Program-made: the position numbers and the translations under genes | Part shown: in pieces, positions 1 through 6,812 of the stretch | Layout: each line of letters begins with the position of its first letter | How positions within the stretch are numbered: the first letter of the stretch is position 1 | Assembly (NCBI GenBank): GCA_007134165.1 | Contig: SLLJ01000129.1 | Span: forward strand, 1 to 9,029 | Direction of reading: 5' to 3' | DNA length: 9,029 nucleotides | DNA from: Nitriliruptoraceae bacterium | GTDB taxonomy: Bacteria; Actinomycetota; Nitriliruptoria; Nitriliruptorales; Nitriliruptoraceae | Notes under the pieces: model-generated | The model's database searches: none | Told to the model about the DNA's origin: nothing | What the model saw: the letters and a program-made list of their open reading frames with translations, nothing else

Positions 1-3000
1 GAGCCGGGAGCTGCGCCCGGGCCGGGGCCGGCCCCGGGCACCGCCGCGACGGCGGGTGGCGGCCCGTCCGTGGGACACCGCCCGCAGCGGCGCGTAGGTG
101 TCGTTGGTGACCTGACCGGCCCACACCAGGTCCCACAGCGCTTCGAGCACGCGATCCTCGTCGCCGCCTCCGGCAGCGGCCAGCAGCTCGGGCCAGAAGC
201 AGGCCCCCCGCTCCTCGAGCCGCCCGAGCAGGGCGGTGTGCAGCTCGCCGCCGGCGTCGCTGCCGCCGTTTCCGCCCCCGTCTCTGCCGCCGACTCCGTC
301 GTCACCTCCGCCCCTGTTGCCGCCGCCGTTTCCCCCGCCCCCTGTGCGGTCGCTTCCACCGTCGTCGTCGGCTGCGACCAGCCCTCCCAGCAGCAGCTCG
401 GCGCGGTCCCGGAAGGCCAGCGCCACGCGCCCGTCGCGCGCGCCCAGCGCACCTGCGCCGACCCAGACCAGCTCACCGGCCGCCAGCAGCTGGTCGAGGT
501 CCGCAGGCCGGTACTCCGACAGCCGGGCCGGCAGCACCTCGGCTTCCAGCACCGACACCGGCAGCGGCAGGCCCTGCAGTTGCCCGAGGGTGTCGATCAG
601 CGCGTCGAGCCCCCGCCGCCCCGTACGCCCGGTGGCGGCCCGTACCTCCTGCCAGGCGGGCAGGAACCGGCCCAGCACGTCGGGTTCGACCGCTTCGAGC
701 TCGGCGCGCAGGGCGGCCAGCGAGCGGCGCTTGAGGCGGCGCAGCACCTCGACGTCCAGCCACTCGCGCTCGACCCCGCCGGGACGAAACGCCCCCTCGA
801 CCACCCGGTCCTGGCCGGCCAGCCACCGGAGGGTGGCCGCGACCCGGGCTGTCGGGACGCCGAGGTGGTCCGCGCACGACGCGGTCGTGAACGGCCCGTG
901 CGTGCGGGCGTGGCGCACGACCAGGTCGGCCAGCGGGTCCTCGACCGGCATGGTGAACGCCTGCGGTAGGCCGGGGGGCAGCGCCACGCCCAGCGCGTCG
1001 CGCAGCCGGGCGGCGTCCTCCGCGGCCGCGAGCACCTCCCGACCGGCGGCCCGGACCTCGATGGCCCGCCGCTCGGCCACCAACCTCGCCGCCCAGGTCT
1101 CGGCCGCGTGTCCGTCGCGGCAACGTCGGGCCAGCTCCGGGCGGGTCAGCGGGCCGAGCCGGCGCAGCAGTTCGTGGGCTTCGTCCGCGTCCCGGGCCCG
1201 GGGGTCGTGGGCGTCGGGGTCGCTCGGGGCCAGGCGCTGCAGCTCACGTTCGAGGTCGGCGAGCACCTCGGCGTCGATCAGTTCACGCAGCTCGTCCCCG
1301 CCGAGCAGCTCGCGCAGCAGGTCGCGGTCCAGCGCGAGCGCCGTCGCCCGTCGTTCGGCCAGCGGCGCGTCGTACTCGTAGAGGTACTGCCCGACCCAGC
1401 CGAACAGCAGCGACTGCGCGAACGGTGACGCCGAGGTGGTGTCCACCGTGACCACCCGCAGGTGGCGCTGTTGCAGCGCGCGCAGCAGGCCCACCAGGGC
1501 CGGCAAGTCGAACACGTCCTGGAGGCACTCGCGGGTGGCCTCCAGCAGCAGCGGGAAGCCCGGGTAGCGCGAGGCGACCGACAGCAGGCCGGCGGCCCGC
1601 TGGCGCTGCTGCCACAGGGCGGTGCGCTGTCCGGGGCGGCGGCGTGGCAGCAGCAGGGCGCGTCCGGCGGCCTCCCGGAAGACGGTGGTGAACAGGGCCG
1701 TGCCGGCGAGCTGCTCGACCACCAGTCCTTCGACCTCATCGGGGTCGACGAGCACCGCGTCGACCAGCGCGTCCAGCCCCCGGCGCACCCCGCCCTCGCC
1801 GCCGCCGTCTCTGCTGCCGTCTCTGCTGCCGTCTCTGCTGCCGCCCTCGCCGTGTGCGCCGCCCCCGCCGGTGTCGCGGCCGAGGTCGTCGATCCCGCGG
1901 CCGAGGTCGTCGACCCCGCCGGTGACTCCCTCCTCGAGGCGGAGCACGATGCCGTCATCCGACCACATCACTTCGGGGTCGAAGCCGACGCTGGTCAAGT
2001 GCCGCTCGATGGCCATCGCCCACGGTGCATGGACCTGCGCGCCGAAGGGGGACAGCAGGCACAGCCGCCAGTCGCCGAGCTCGTCGCGGAAGCGCTCGAC
2101 CACCACCGTGGTGTCGTCGGGCAGCCGTCCGGCGGCGGCCACCTGCTCCTCGAGGTAGGCGACGAGGTTGTCGGCCGCCCACGCATCGAGGTCGTGTTCG
2201 GCCATCAGCCGCGCCACCTCGGCGTCCCGGTCGTCACCCGCGCGTTCGTGCACTTGGCGCACGAAGGTGCCGATGGCCTGGCCGAGCTCGAAGGGCCGGC
2301 CCGGGCCGTCGCCGTGCCAGAAGGGCAGCTTGCCGGGCTGACCCGGCGCCGGGGTGACGACCACCCGGTCGTAGGTGATGTCCTCGATGCGCCAGGTCGA
2401 GGCGCCAAGCACAAAACGCTCGCCGGGCCGCGACTCGTGGACCATCTCCTCGTCGAGCTCGCCGACCCGCGACCCATCGGGCGTGAACACCCCGTACAGC
2501 CCGCGGTCGGGGATCGTGCCCGGGTTGGTGACCGCGAGGCGCTGGGCACCGGGGCGGGCCCGCAGCACGCCGGTGACCCGGTCCCACACGATCCGCGGGC
2601 GCAGCTCGGCGAATTCCTCGGAGGGGTAGCGGCCGTCGAGCAGGTCGAGCACGGCGTGCAGCACCGCGTCCGACAGTTCGGCGAACGGTGCGGCGCGGCG
2701 CACCACCGCCGCCAGGTCGTCGAGGTGCCACTCGTCGAGGGCGACCATCGCCACGATCTGCTGGGCCAGCACGTCCAGCGGGTTGCGGGGGTAGCGGGTG
2801 GCTTCGATGTCGCCGTCGTGCATCCGGCGGGCGACCACCGCGGTCTCCACCAGGTCGCCGCGGTACTTGGGGAACAGCACGCCGCGGGAGGGTTCACCGA
2901 CCTGGTGCCCGGCACGGCCGATGCGCTGCAGTCCGCGGCTGACCGCGCCCGGCGAGGCGACCTGCACGACCAGGTCGACGGTGCCCATGTCGATCCCGAG

Positions 3001-4347
3001 CTCCAACGACGAGGTCGCGACCAGTCCCCGCAGGCGGCCGGACTTCAGCTCGTCCTCGACGGCCAGGCGGCGTTCCCGCGACAGCGAGCCGTGGTGGGCC
3101 TTGACCAGTTCGGGTGCGGGCTGGCTGCGGGCCGCGTCCTCGAGGGCGAGCTCGAGTTCGTCGCCGGTGAGTCCCTCGGCGCGCAGCTGCGACTCGCGCT
3201 CCCCGCGCGCGTGCAACTCGTTGAGGGTGGCGGCCAGCCGCTCGGCCATCCGCCGGGCGTTGACGAACACCAGCGTCGTGCGGTGCTCGAGCACCAGTTC
3301 GAGCAGGCGGGGGTGCATCGCGGGCCAGATCGAGCGGCGGGTGGGTCCGGCCGCGGTCGGGCCGTTGGCCAGGTCGAGGTCGCGGCCGGCTTCGACCGGC
3401 GTCCCGAGCTCGGCGAGGTCGGCGACCGGCACCACCACCGTCAGCTCGAGTGGCTTGGTCGCTCCGGCATCCACGATCGTGACCGGACGGGGCCGGCCCG
3501 GGCCGGGGGCGGGGTTGGACTCGCGGCTGGTCTGGGGGTTGGCCTCGGCGCTGGTCTGGGGGTTGGATTCGTGCCTGGTCCGGGGTCCGGGCTCATAGCC
3601 ACCGAGGAAGCGCGCCACCTCCTCCAGCGGCCGTTGGGTGGCCGACAGCGCGATGCGCTGCGGGGCGGGGCGGCCAGCGCGGGCGGGGCGGCCAGCGCGA
3701 GCGGGGCCGACCGGCGATGCGGGCTCGTCCGGTGCGGCGGCGTCGTCGGGTCCGAGCCCGCCGCGGGTGACCTCGTGATCGAGCCGCTCGAGGCTGAGCG
3801 CGAGATGGCTGCCGCGCTTGGTGGGCGCGAGCGCGTGGATCTCGTCGACGATCACGGTGTCCACGAACCGCAGGGTCTCGCGCGCCTTGGAGGTCAGCAG
3901 CAGGTACAGCGACTCGGGGGTGGTGATGAGGATGTCGGGTGGGGTGCGTGCCATGCGGCGGCGTTCATCGGGCGGGGTGTCGCCGGTTCGCACCCCGACC
4001 TCGGGTCGGTGCACCTCGGTGCCCAGCCGTTCGGCGGCGAGCCGGATGCCCTCGAGCGGAGCCCGCAGGTTGCGGTCGACGTCCACGGCCAGGGCCCGTA
4101 GCGGGGAGAGGTAGACCACCCGCAGACGCTGGTCGCGGGGCGGCACCGGCCGGGTCATGAGCTGATCGATCGCCCACAGGAACGCCGTCAGGGTCTTGCC
4201 CGACCCGGTCGGCGCGGTCAGCAGCGTGTGCCGGCGCTCGGCGATCGCCGGCCAGCCCTGCGCCTGGGCCGGGGTCGGCGCGGCGAAGGTGGTTGCGAAC
4301 CACGTGCGCACCGGGGCGCTGAAGCGTGCAAGGGGATCGTTGCTCAT
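1..4347 (-). CDS. lhr: Lhr-family ATP-dependent helicase, 3' end outside window
   Basis: This is a large superfamily 2 helicase of the Lhr type, a nucleic-acid-dependent ATPase linked to DNA repair. It acts in the cytoplasm on DNA or RNA-DNA hybrids. Translating the minus strand from the ATG at 4347 gives 1449 codons with no stop down to position 1. Visible motifs are Walker A TAPTGSGKT (about residues 44-52, K51), the DEIH box (168-171), SAT (235-237), a motif IV stretch TTLVFVNARR, then ATSSLELGIDMG and GLQRIGRAGH (Q474, R478), which is the Lhr signature. A winged-helix stretch near residues 1190-1215 (REWLDVEVLRRLKRRSLAALR) matches the C-terminal domain of long Lhr proteins. Family members run to about 1500-1540 residues. 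This protein carries several extra loops, so roughly 100-200 residues probably lie beyond the edge. No in-frame start occurs upstream of 4347. It is divergent from phrB. Oddity: four low-complexity inserts, listed separately. Confidence 0.95.
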   Translation of the reverse strand, partial: MSNDPLARFSAPVRTWFATTFAAPTPAQAQGWPAIAERRHTLLTAPTGSGKTLTAFLWAIDQLMTRPVPPRDQRLRVVYLSPLRALAVDVDRNLRAPLEGIRLAAERLGTEVHRPEVGVRTGDTPPDERRRMARTPPDILITTPESLYLLLTSKARETLRFVDTVIVDEIHALAPTKRGSHLALSLERLDHEVTRGGLGPDDAAAPDEPASPVGPARAGRPARAGRPAPQRIALSATQRPLEEVARFLGGYEPGPRTRHESNPQTSAEANPQTSRESNPAPGPGRPRPVTIVDAGATKPLELTVVVPVADLAELGTPVEAGRDLDLANGPTAAGPTRRSIWPAMHPRLLELVLEHRTTLVFVNARRMAERLAATLNELHARGERESQLRAEGLTGDELELALEDAARSQPAPELVKAHHGSLSRERRLAVEDELKSGRLRGLVATSSLELGIDMGTVDLVVQVASPGAVSRGLQRIGRAGHQVGEPSRGVLFPKYRGDLVETAVVARRMHDGDIEATRYPRNPLDVLAQQIVAMVALDEWHLDDLAAVVRRAAPFAELSDAVLHAVLDLLDGRYPSEEFAELRPRIVWDRVTGVLRARPGAQRLAVTNPGTIPDRGLYGVFTPDGSRVGELDEEMVHESRPGERFVLGASTWRIEDITYDRVVVTPAPGQPGKLPFWHGDGPGRPFELGQAIGTFVRQVHERAGDDRDAEVARLMAEHDLDAWAADNLVAYLEEQVAAAGRLPDDTTVVVERFRDELGDWRLCLLSPFGAQVHAPWAMAIERHLTSVGFDPEVMWSDDGIVLRLEEGVTGGVDDLGRGIDDLGRDTGGGGAHGEGGSRDGSRDGSRDGGGEGGVRRGLDALVDAVLVDPDEVEGLVVEQLAGTALFTTVFREAAGRALLLPRRRPGQRTALWQQRQRAAGLLSVASRYPGFPLLLEATRECLQDVFDLPALVGLLRALQQRHLRVVTVDTTSASPFAQSLLFGWVGQYLYEYDAPLAERRATALALDRDLLRELLGGDELRELIDAEVLADLERELQRLAPSDPDAHDPRARDADEAHELLRRLGPLTRPELARRCRDGHAAETWAARLVAERRAIEVRAAGREVLAAAEDAARLRDALGVALPPGLPQAFTMPVEDPLADLVVRHARTHGPFTTASCADHLGVPTARVAATLRWLAGQDRVVEGAFRPGGVEREWLDVEVLRRLKRRSLAALRAELEAVEPDVLGRFLPAWQEVRAATGRTGRRGLDALIDTLGQLQGLPLPVSVLEAEVLPARLSEYRPADLDQLLAAGELVWVGAGALGARDGRVALAFRDRAELLLGGLVAADDDGGSDRTGGGGNGGGNRGGGDDGVGGRDGGGNGGSDAGGELHTALLGRLEERGACFWPELLAAAGGGDEDRVLEALWDLVWAGQVTNDTYAPLRAVSHGRAATRRRGGARGRPRPGRSSRL
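250..345 (-). repeat. Gly/Asn/Asp-rich low-complexity insert in lhr
   Basis: This stretch encodes about residues 1335-1366 of Lhr as an almost pure Gly/Asn/Asp linker (GGGGNGGGNRGGGDDG and similar). It lies between the AFRDRAELLL segment and the HTALLGRLEERGACFWPEL segment, where Lhr proteins normally have a short loop. It uses the AGA codon in an RDG motif, like the other Gly-rich insert at 1804-1839. It is probably a flexible linker expanded by replication slippage. Confidence 0.8.
1804..1839 (-). repeat. Three 12-bp tandem repeats in lhr
   Basis: Three identical copies of gccgtctctgct (plus strand) encode a GSRD-type four-residue repeat at about residues 837-848. The surrounding stretch (GGGGAHGEGG before, GGGEGG after) is also Gly-rich. 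AGA is a rare arginine codon in such GC-rich DNA, yet it is used in every copy. The insert sits in a loop before the conserved VDPDEVEGLVVEQL segment. Confidence 0.9.
1875..1916 (-). repeat. Two 21-bp tandem repeats in lhr
   Basis: Two 21-bp units (1875-1895 and 1896-1916) differ at one base. They encode a duplicated seven-residue block, seen as GVDDLGRGIDDLGR around residues 811-825. They adjoin the Gly-rich 12-bp repeats, so the two together form one insert of about 40 residues. Confidence 0.85.
3514..3585 (-). repeat. Three 24-bp tandem repeats in lhr
   Basis: Three 24-bp units (3514-3537, 3538-3561, 3562-3585) share the pattern gttgg-N2-tcg-N2-gctggtctgggg, with the third copy the most diverged. 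They encode three eight-residue repeats, PRTRHESN, PQTSAEAN and PQTSRESN, at residues 255-278. The site follows the SAT motif and FLGGYEPG, just before the conserved PVTIVDAG strand, where family members have a short loop. Confidence 0.9.
3665..3706 (-). repeat. 18-bp tandem repeat in lhr between DEIH and SAT motifs
   Basis: Two copies of an 18-bp unit (3665-3682 and 3683-3700) are followed by six bases of a third. They encode ARAGRPARAGRPA at about residues 215-228. With the preceding Ala/Pro/Asp-rich residues this makes a longer than usual loop between motif II (DEIH, 168-171) and motif III (SAT, 235-237). Confidence 0.85.
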
Positions 4348-4355
4348 CGGGACCG

Positions 4356-4361
4356 ACGGTA
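4356..4361 (-). promoter_or_regulatory. Putative -10 element of lhr, leaderless
   Basis: On the minus strand TACCGT ends 8 nt before the lhr ATG at 4347. This fits the TANNNT -10 consensus and would place transcription initiation at or next to the A of the start codon. No Shine-Dalgarno-like sequence lies before the ATG, which agrees with a leaderless mRNA, a common arrangement in actinobacteria. No convincing -35 is seen at 17 nt spacing. Confidence 0.4.
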
Positions 4362-4373
4362 GCCCGATCGGGC
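4362..4373. promoter_or_regulatory. 12-bp perfect palindrome in lhr-phrB divergent spacer
   Basis: The sequence gcccgatcgggc is a perfect palindrome directly abutting the putative lhr -10 element. It is flanked by a looser inverted pair, ggaccg (4350-4355) and cggtcc (4382-4387). The position would suit an operator acting on lhr or on both divergent genes. In DNA this rich in G and C a 12-bp palindrome can also arise by chance, so the role is inference. Confidence 0.3.
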
Positions 4374-4440
4374 GGGCTGCCCGGTCCGTCCGCGGTGCGC
4401 GTGCGCTCCGTACCGCTCGGAACCGACGACAAGGGCCGCC

Positions 4441-5808
4441 GTGAGAACCGCCGTGGTGCTGTTCACCCGTGACCTGCGGGTCCACGACCAGCCGGCGCTG
4501 GCGGCCGCCTGCCGCCGGGCCCAGCGGGTGGTGCCGCTGTTCGTGTTCGACGAGACGATCCTGTCCTCACGCTACGCCGCGCCCAACCGGCTGCGCCATC
4601 TGCTCGACGCGCTCGCTGACCTGCGCACCAACCTGCGGGCCCGTGGGGGCGAACTGCTCATCCGCCGCGGGGAGCTCGTGGACCAGGTCCGCGGGGTCGT
4701 CGAGCAGGTGGGGGCCGACGAACTGCACCTCGCCGCGGATGTCAGCGCCTACGCCCGGCGCCGCGAGCGCCGGCTGCTCGCCCTGGCCGACGAGGCGGGC
4801 CACCTCGACGTCCACGTCCACGAAGGCATCACGCTGGTCCCGGCCGGTGAGATCCGGCCCACCGGCGGGGAACACTTCAAGGTCTTCACGCCCTACTGGC
4901 GGCGCTGGGTCGAGGCACTCCGCCGTGAACCCGAGCCGCCACCCGCGCGCGTGCCGACCCCCGACGACCTGACGCCCGGAGAGCTGCCGGCGTTGGACGA
5001 GCTGACCCACGGCCACCCCGCGCCCGAGCTGATGCCCGGCGGCGAGACCGCGGCCCTCCGGCGCATGCAGGCCTGGTTCGACGGTCCGATCGAGGACTAC
5101 GACGAGGCCCGCAACGACCTCGCGGCCGACGCCACCTCGAAGTTCTCGCCGCATCTTCACCTGGGCACGGTGTCGGTGGCCGAGCTCGCCGCCCGCATCG
5201 ACCGCCGGCGCCGGGGCCACGAAACCTTCCTGCAGGAGCTGTGCTGGCGCGACTTCAACCACCAGCTGCTCGCCGCACGCCCAGATCTGGTCCACACCGA
5301 CGTGCGCACCCAGCACGACCGCTGGCGCGAAGACGACGAGGCGTTCCTGGCCTGGCAGCAGGGCCGCACCGGCTACCCCGTGGTCGACGCCGGCATGCGC
5401 CAGCTCACCCGCGAGGGCTGGATGCACAACCGGGCGCGGATGATCACCGCGTCCTTCCTGACCAAGCACCTGTACGTCGACTGGCGGCTCGGCGCGTGGC
5501 ACTTCATGGACCACCTCGTCGACGGGGACATGGCCAACAACTTCGGGCAGTGGCAGTGGACCGCCGGGACCGGCACCGACTCGCGGCCCAACCGGATGTT
5601 CAACCCCGTCACTCAGGCGAAGCGTTACGACCCCACCGGCGCCTACGTGCGCCGCTACGTCGAGGAGCTCGCCGAGGTCGACGACGCGCACCTGCACGCG
5701 CCATGGGAGGCGCGAGGTTCGCTGTTCGAACCGGGGGAGGGCTACCCGCCGCCGATCGTGGACCACCGCGAGGCCCGCGAGCGCTTCCTCGCCGCCCGTG
5801 GGCGCTGA
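4441..5808 (+). CDS. phrB: Class I DNA photolyase (deoxyribodipyrimidine photo-lyase)
   Basis: The 455-residue protein has the size and order of a photolyase: N-terminal antenna domain (TAVVLFTRDLRVHDQPAL, residues 3-20) and C-terminal FAD domain. It repairs UV-induced pyrimidine dimers using light. Diagnostic segments are SKFSPHLHLGTVS (233-245), ELCWRDFNHQLL (266-277), GYPVVDAGMRQLTREGWMHNRARM (311-334) and DGDMANNFGQWQWTAGTGTDSRPNR (361-385). Aligned by spacing to E. coli PhrB, the electron-transfer tryptophans W306, W359 and W382 correspond to W295, W348 and W371. N378, next to the flavin N5, corresponds to N367. These features support an active photolyase rather than a cryptochrome. The stretch aligned to the E. 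coli folate-binding Asn-Glu pair reads as RRRER here, so a deazaflavin antenna, or none, is more likely than methenyltetrahydrofolate (inference). The GTG start has a weak aaggg 5 nt upstream, and no other in-frame start precedes the conserved N-terminus. It is divergent from lhr. Confidence 0.95.
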   Translation: MRTAVVLFTRDLRVHDQPALAAACRRAQRVVPLFVFDETILSSRYAAPNRLRHLLDALADLRTNLRARGGELLIRRGELVDQVRGVVEQVGADELHLAADVSAYARRRERRLLALADEAGHLDVHVHEGITLVPAGEIRPTGGEHFKVFTPYWRRWVEALRREPEPPPARVPTPDDLTPGELPALDELTHGHPAPELMPGGETAALRRMQAWFDGPIEDYDEARNDLAADATSKFSPHLHLGTVSVAELAARIDRRRRGHETFLQELCWRDFNHQLLAARPDLVHTDVRTQHDRWREDDEAFLAWQQGRTGYPVVDAGMRQLTREGWMHNRARMITASFLTKHLYVDWRLGAWHFMDHLVDGDMANNFGQWQWTAGTGTDSRPNRMFNPVTQAKRYDPTGAYVRRYVEELAEVDDAHLHAPWEARGSLFEPGEGYPPPIVDHREARERFLAARGR

Positions 5809-5904
5809 CCCGGTTCGGGTCTGACCGGGGTCGGGCGCCAACCCGGTGCTGATGCGGGCCCCGTGCGGGTGCTGGTCCCGTGCGGGTGCTGACCCGGTTC
5901 GGGT
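5804..5904. repeat. Degenerate array of about 17-bp repeats after phrB
   Basis: The 17-mer gctgacccggttcgggt occurs identically at 5804-5820 (overlapping the phrB stop) and 5888-5904. Between them a related unit of the form cccgtgcgggtgctg occurs at 17-bp period (5860-5876 and 5877-5893), with further degenerate copies of gctg followed by cggg-type blocks. Each 17-mer contains the inverted repeat acccg-gtt-cgggt. The 183-bp spacer holds no plausible gene. The second copy runs into an imperfect hairpin at 5900-5925 (cgggt-gaagg, then ccttc and acccg) without a T run. It might act as a weak terminator for phrB. Confidence 0.7.
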
Positions 5905-5932
5905 GAAGGCCCCTTCCCGGACCCGTCGCGCC

Positions 5933-5938
5933 TAGCCT
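5933..5938 (+). promoter_or_regulatory. Possible -10 element upstream of the SDR gene
   Basis: TAGCCT matches the TANNNT pattern and would give a leader of about 45-50 nt. No good -35 is visible at 16-19 nt spacing, so this is a weak call. Confidence 0.2.
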
Positions 5939-5979
5939 GCCGGGCACCCGCACCGGCACCAGCCGGATCCGACGAACTC

Positions 5980-5986
5980 GGGAGGA
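5980..5986 (+). promoter_or_regulatory. Ribosome binding site of the SDR gene
   Basis: GGGAGGA lies 5 nt before the GTG at 5992. It is a strong match to the 3' end of 16S rRNA and decides the start in favour of that GTG. Confidence 0.75.
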
Positions 5987-5991
5987 CGTCC

Positions 5992-6756
5992 GTGAAGCTC
6001 ACCACCGACGAGGTCGCACTCGTGACCGGAGGGGCCTCGGGCCTGGGGGCGGCCGCCGCCCGGGCGCTGCACGCCGCAGGCGCCTCGGTGGTCGTGGTCG
6101 ACCTGCCCTCCGCCGACGGTGACGCGATCGTCACCGAACTCGGCGACCGGGCGCGCTTCGCGCCGGCCGACGTCACCGACGAGGACGCGGTGGCGGCGGC
6201 GGTCGCGACCGCCGGTGAGCTCGGCCAGCTGCGGGTGGCGGTCAACTGCGCGGGGATCGCCCCGGCCGCCCGGGTCGTCGGGCGCAAGGGCCCGCACCCG
6301 CTGGCGGTGTTCGAACAGACCATCGCGGTGAACCTGGTGGGCACCTTCAACGTGCTGCGCCTGGCGGCCGCCGCCATGGCCGAGCACGAGCCGATCGACG
6401 GCGAGCGTGGGGTGATCGTCAACACCGCCTCGATCGCCGCCTTCGATGGCCAGGTCGGCCAGATCGCCTACAGCGCTTCCAAGGGCGGGGTGGTCGGCAT
6501 GACGCTGCCCGCTGCCCGGGACCTGGCCCGCAGCGAGATCCGGGTGCTGGCGATCGCGCCGGGCATCTTCGACACCCCGATGCTGGCCGGGCTTCCCGAC
6601 GATTCCCGCGAGGGGCTGGCCAAGGACATCCCCCACCCGCACCGGCTGGGCGATCCGCGCGACTTCGGACTGCTGGTGACCCAACTGGTCGCCAACCCGT
6701 ACCTCAACGGCGAGGTGGTCCGGATCGACGGGGCGCTGCGGATGCCGCCGCGCTGA
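5992..6756 (+). CDS. HSD10-like short-chain dehydrogenase, probable 3-hydroxyacyl-CoA dehydrogenase
   Basis: This is a 254-residue classical short-chain dehydrogenase/reductase. The nucleotide-binding TGGASGLG is at residues 12-19, with D37 at the end of the second strand favouring NAD over NADP. NCAG is at 85-88, the structural Asn at 114, and the catalytic Ser-Tyr-Lys at S147, Y160 and K164. The run PHPLAVFEQTIAVNLVGTFNV (101-121), VIVNTASIAAFDGQVGQIAY, KGGVVGMTLPAARDLAR, IAPGIFDTPML and the ending NPYLNGEVVRIDGALRM are characteristic of the HSD17B10 (type II 3-hydroxyacyl-CoA dehydrogenase) branch. The likely reaction is NAD-dependent oxidation of 3-hydroxyacyl-CoA in fatty acid or branched-chain acyl-CoA breakdown. 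The exact substrate cannot be read from sequence. It lies 56 nt upstream of a WS/DGAT acyltransferase, consistent with acyl-CoA metabolism, and the two may be co-transcribed. Confidence 0.92.
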   Translation: MKLTTDEVALVTGGASGLGAAAARALHAAGASVVVVDLPSADGDAIVTELGDRARFAPADVTDEDAVAAAVATAGELGQLRVAVNCAGIAPAARVVGRKGPHPLAVFEQTIAVNLVGTFNVLRLAAAAMAEHEPIDGERGVIVNTASIAAFDGQVGQIAYSASKGGVVGMTLPAARDLARSEIRVLAIAPGIFDTPMLAGLPDDSREGLAKDIPHPHRLGDPRDFGLLVTQLVANPYLNGEVVRIDGALRMPPR

Positions 6757-6781
6757 TCCCCTCGGGCCGGGGTCTGGACGG

Positions 6782-6787
6782 TAGGCT
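6782..6787 (+). promoter_or_regulatory. Possible -10 element upstream of the acyltransferase gene
   Basis: TAGGCT in the 56-nt gap between the dehydrogenase and acyltransferase genes fits TANNNT and would give a leader of about 20 nt including the ribosome binding site. No clear -35 is seen. Read-through from the dehydrogenase gene is equally possible. Confidence 0.25.
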
Positions 6788-6800
6788 CGGGACACCGGCA

Positions 6801-6807
6801 GGGAGGG
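6801..6807 (+). promoter_or_regulatory. Ribosome binding site of the WS/DGAT gene
   Basis: GGGAGGG lies 5 nt before the GTG at 6813 and supports that start. Confidence 0.65.
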
Positions 6808-6812
6808 TCGCG

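Noticed and set aside
70..1381. Plus-strand open frames of 299 and 381 codons
   Set aside because: They are antisense shadows of the lhr C-terminal region, with Ser/Pro/Arg-rich or Gln/His/Gly-rich products typical of out-of-frame GC-rich DNA.
1804..1916. Short direct repeats as a CRISPR array
   Set aside because: The units are 12 and 21 bp, directly tandem without spacers, and in frame within lhr.
1462..4101. An 879-codon open frame on the plus strand
   Set aside because: It runs antisense to lhr and its product shows no recognisable domain. The minus-strand frame encodes every Lhr helicase motif. Long antisense frames are expected when the true gene has almost only G or C at third positions.
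4567..5841. A 424-codon minus-strand frame opposite phrB
   Set aside because: The plus-strand photolyase motifs and complete tryptophan triad show the coding strand. The minus-strand product has no known features.
5900..5925. Hairpin as an intrinsic terminator of phrB
   Set aside because: The stem has a bulge and a very tight loop and no T run follows. I kept it only as a remark under the repeat array.
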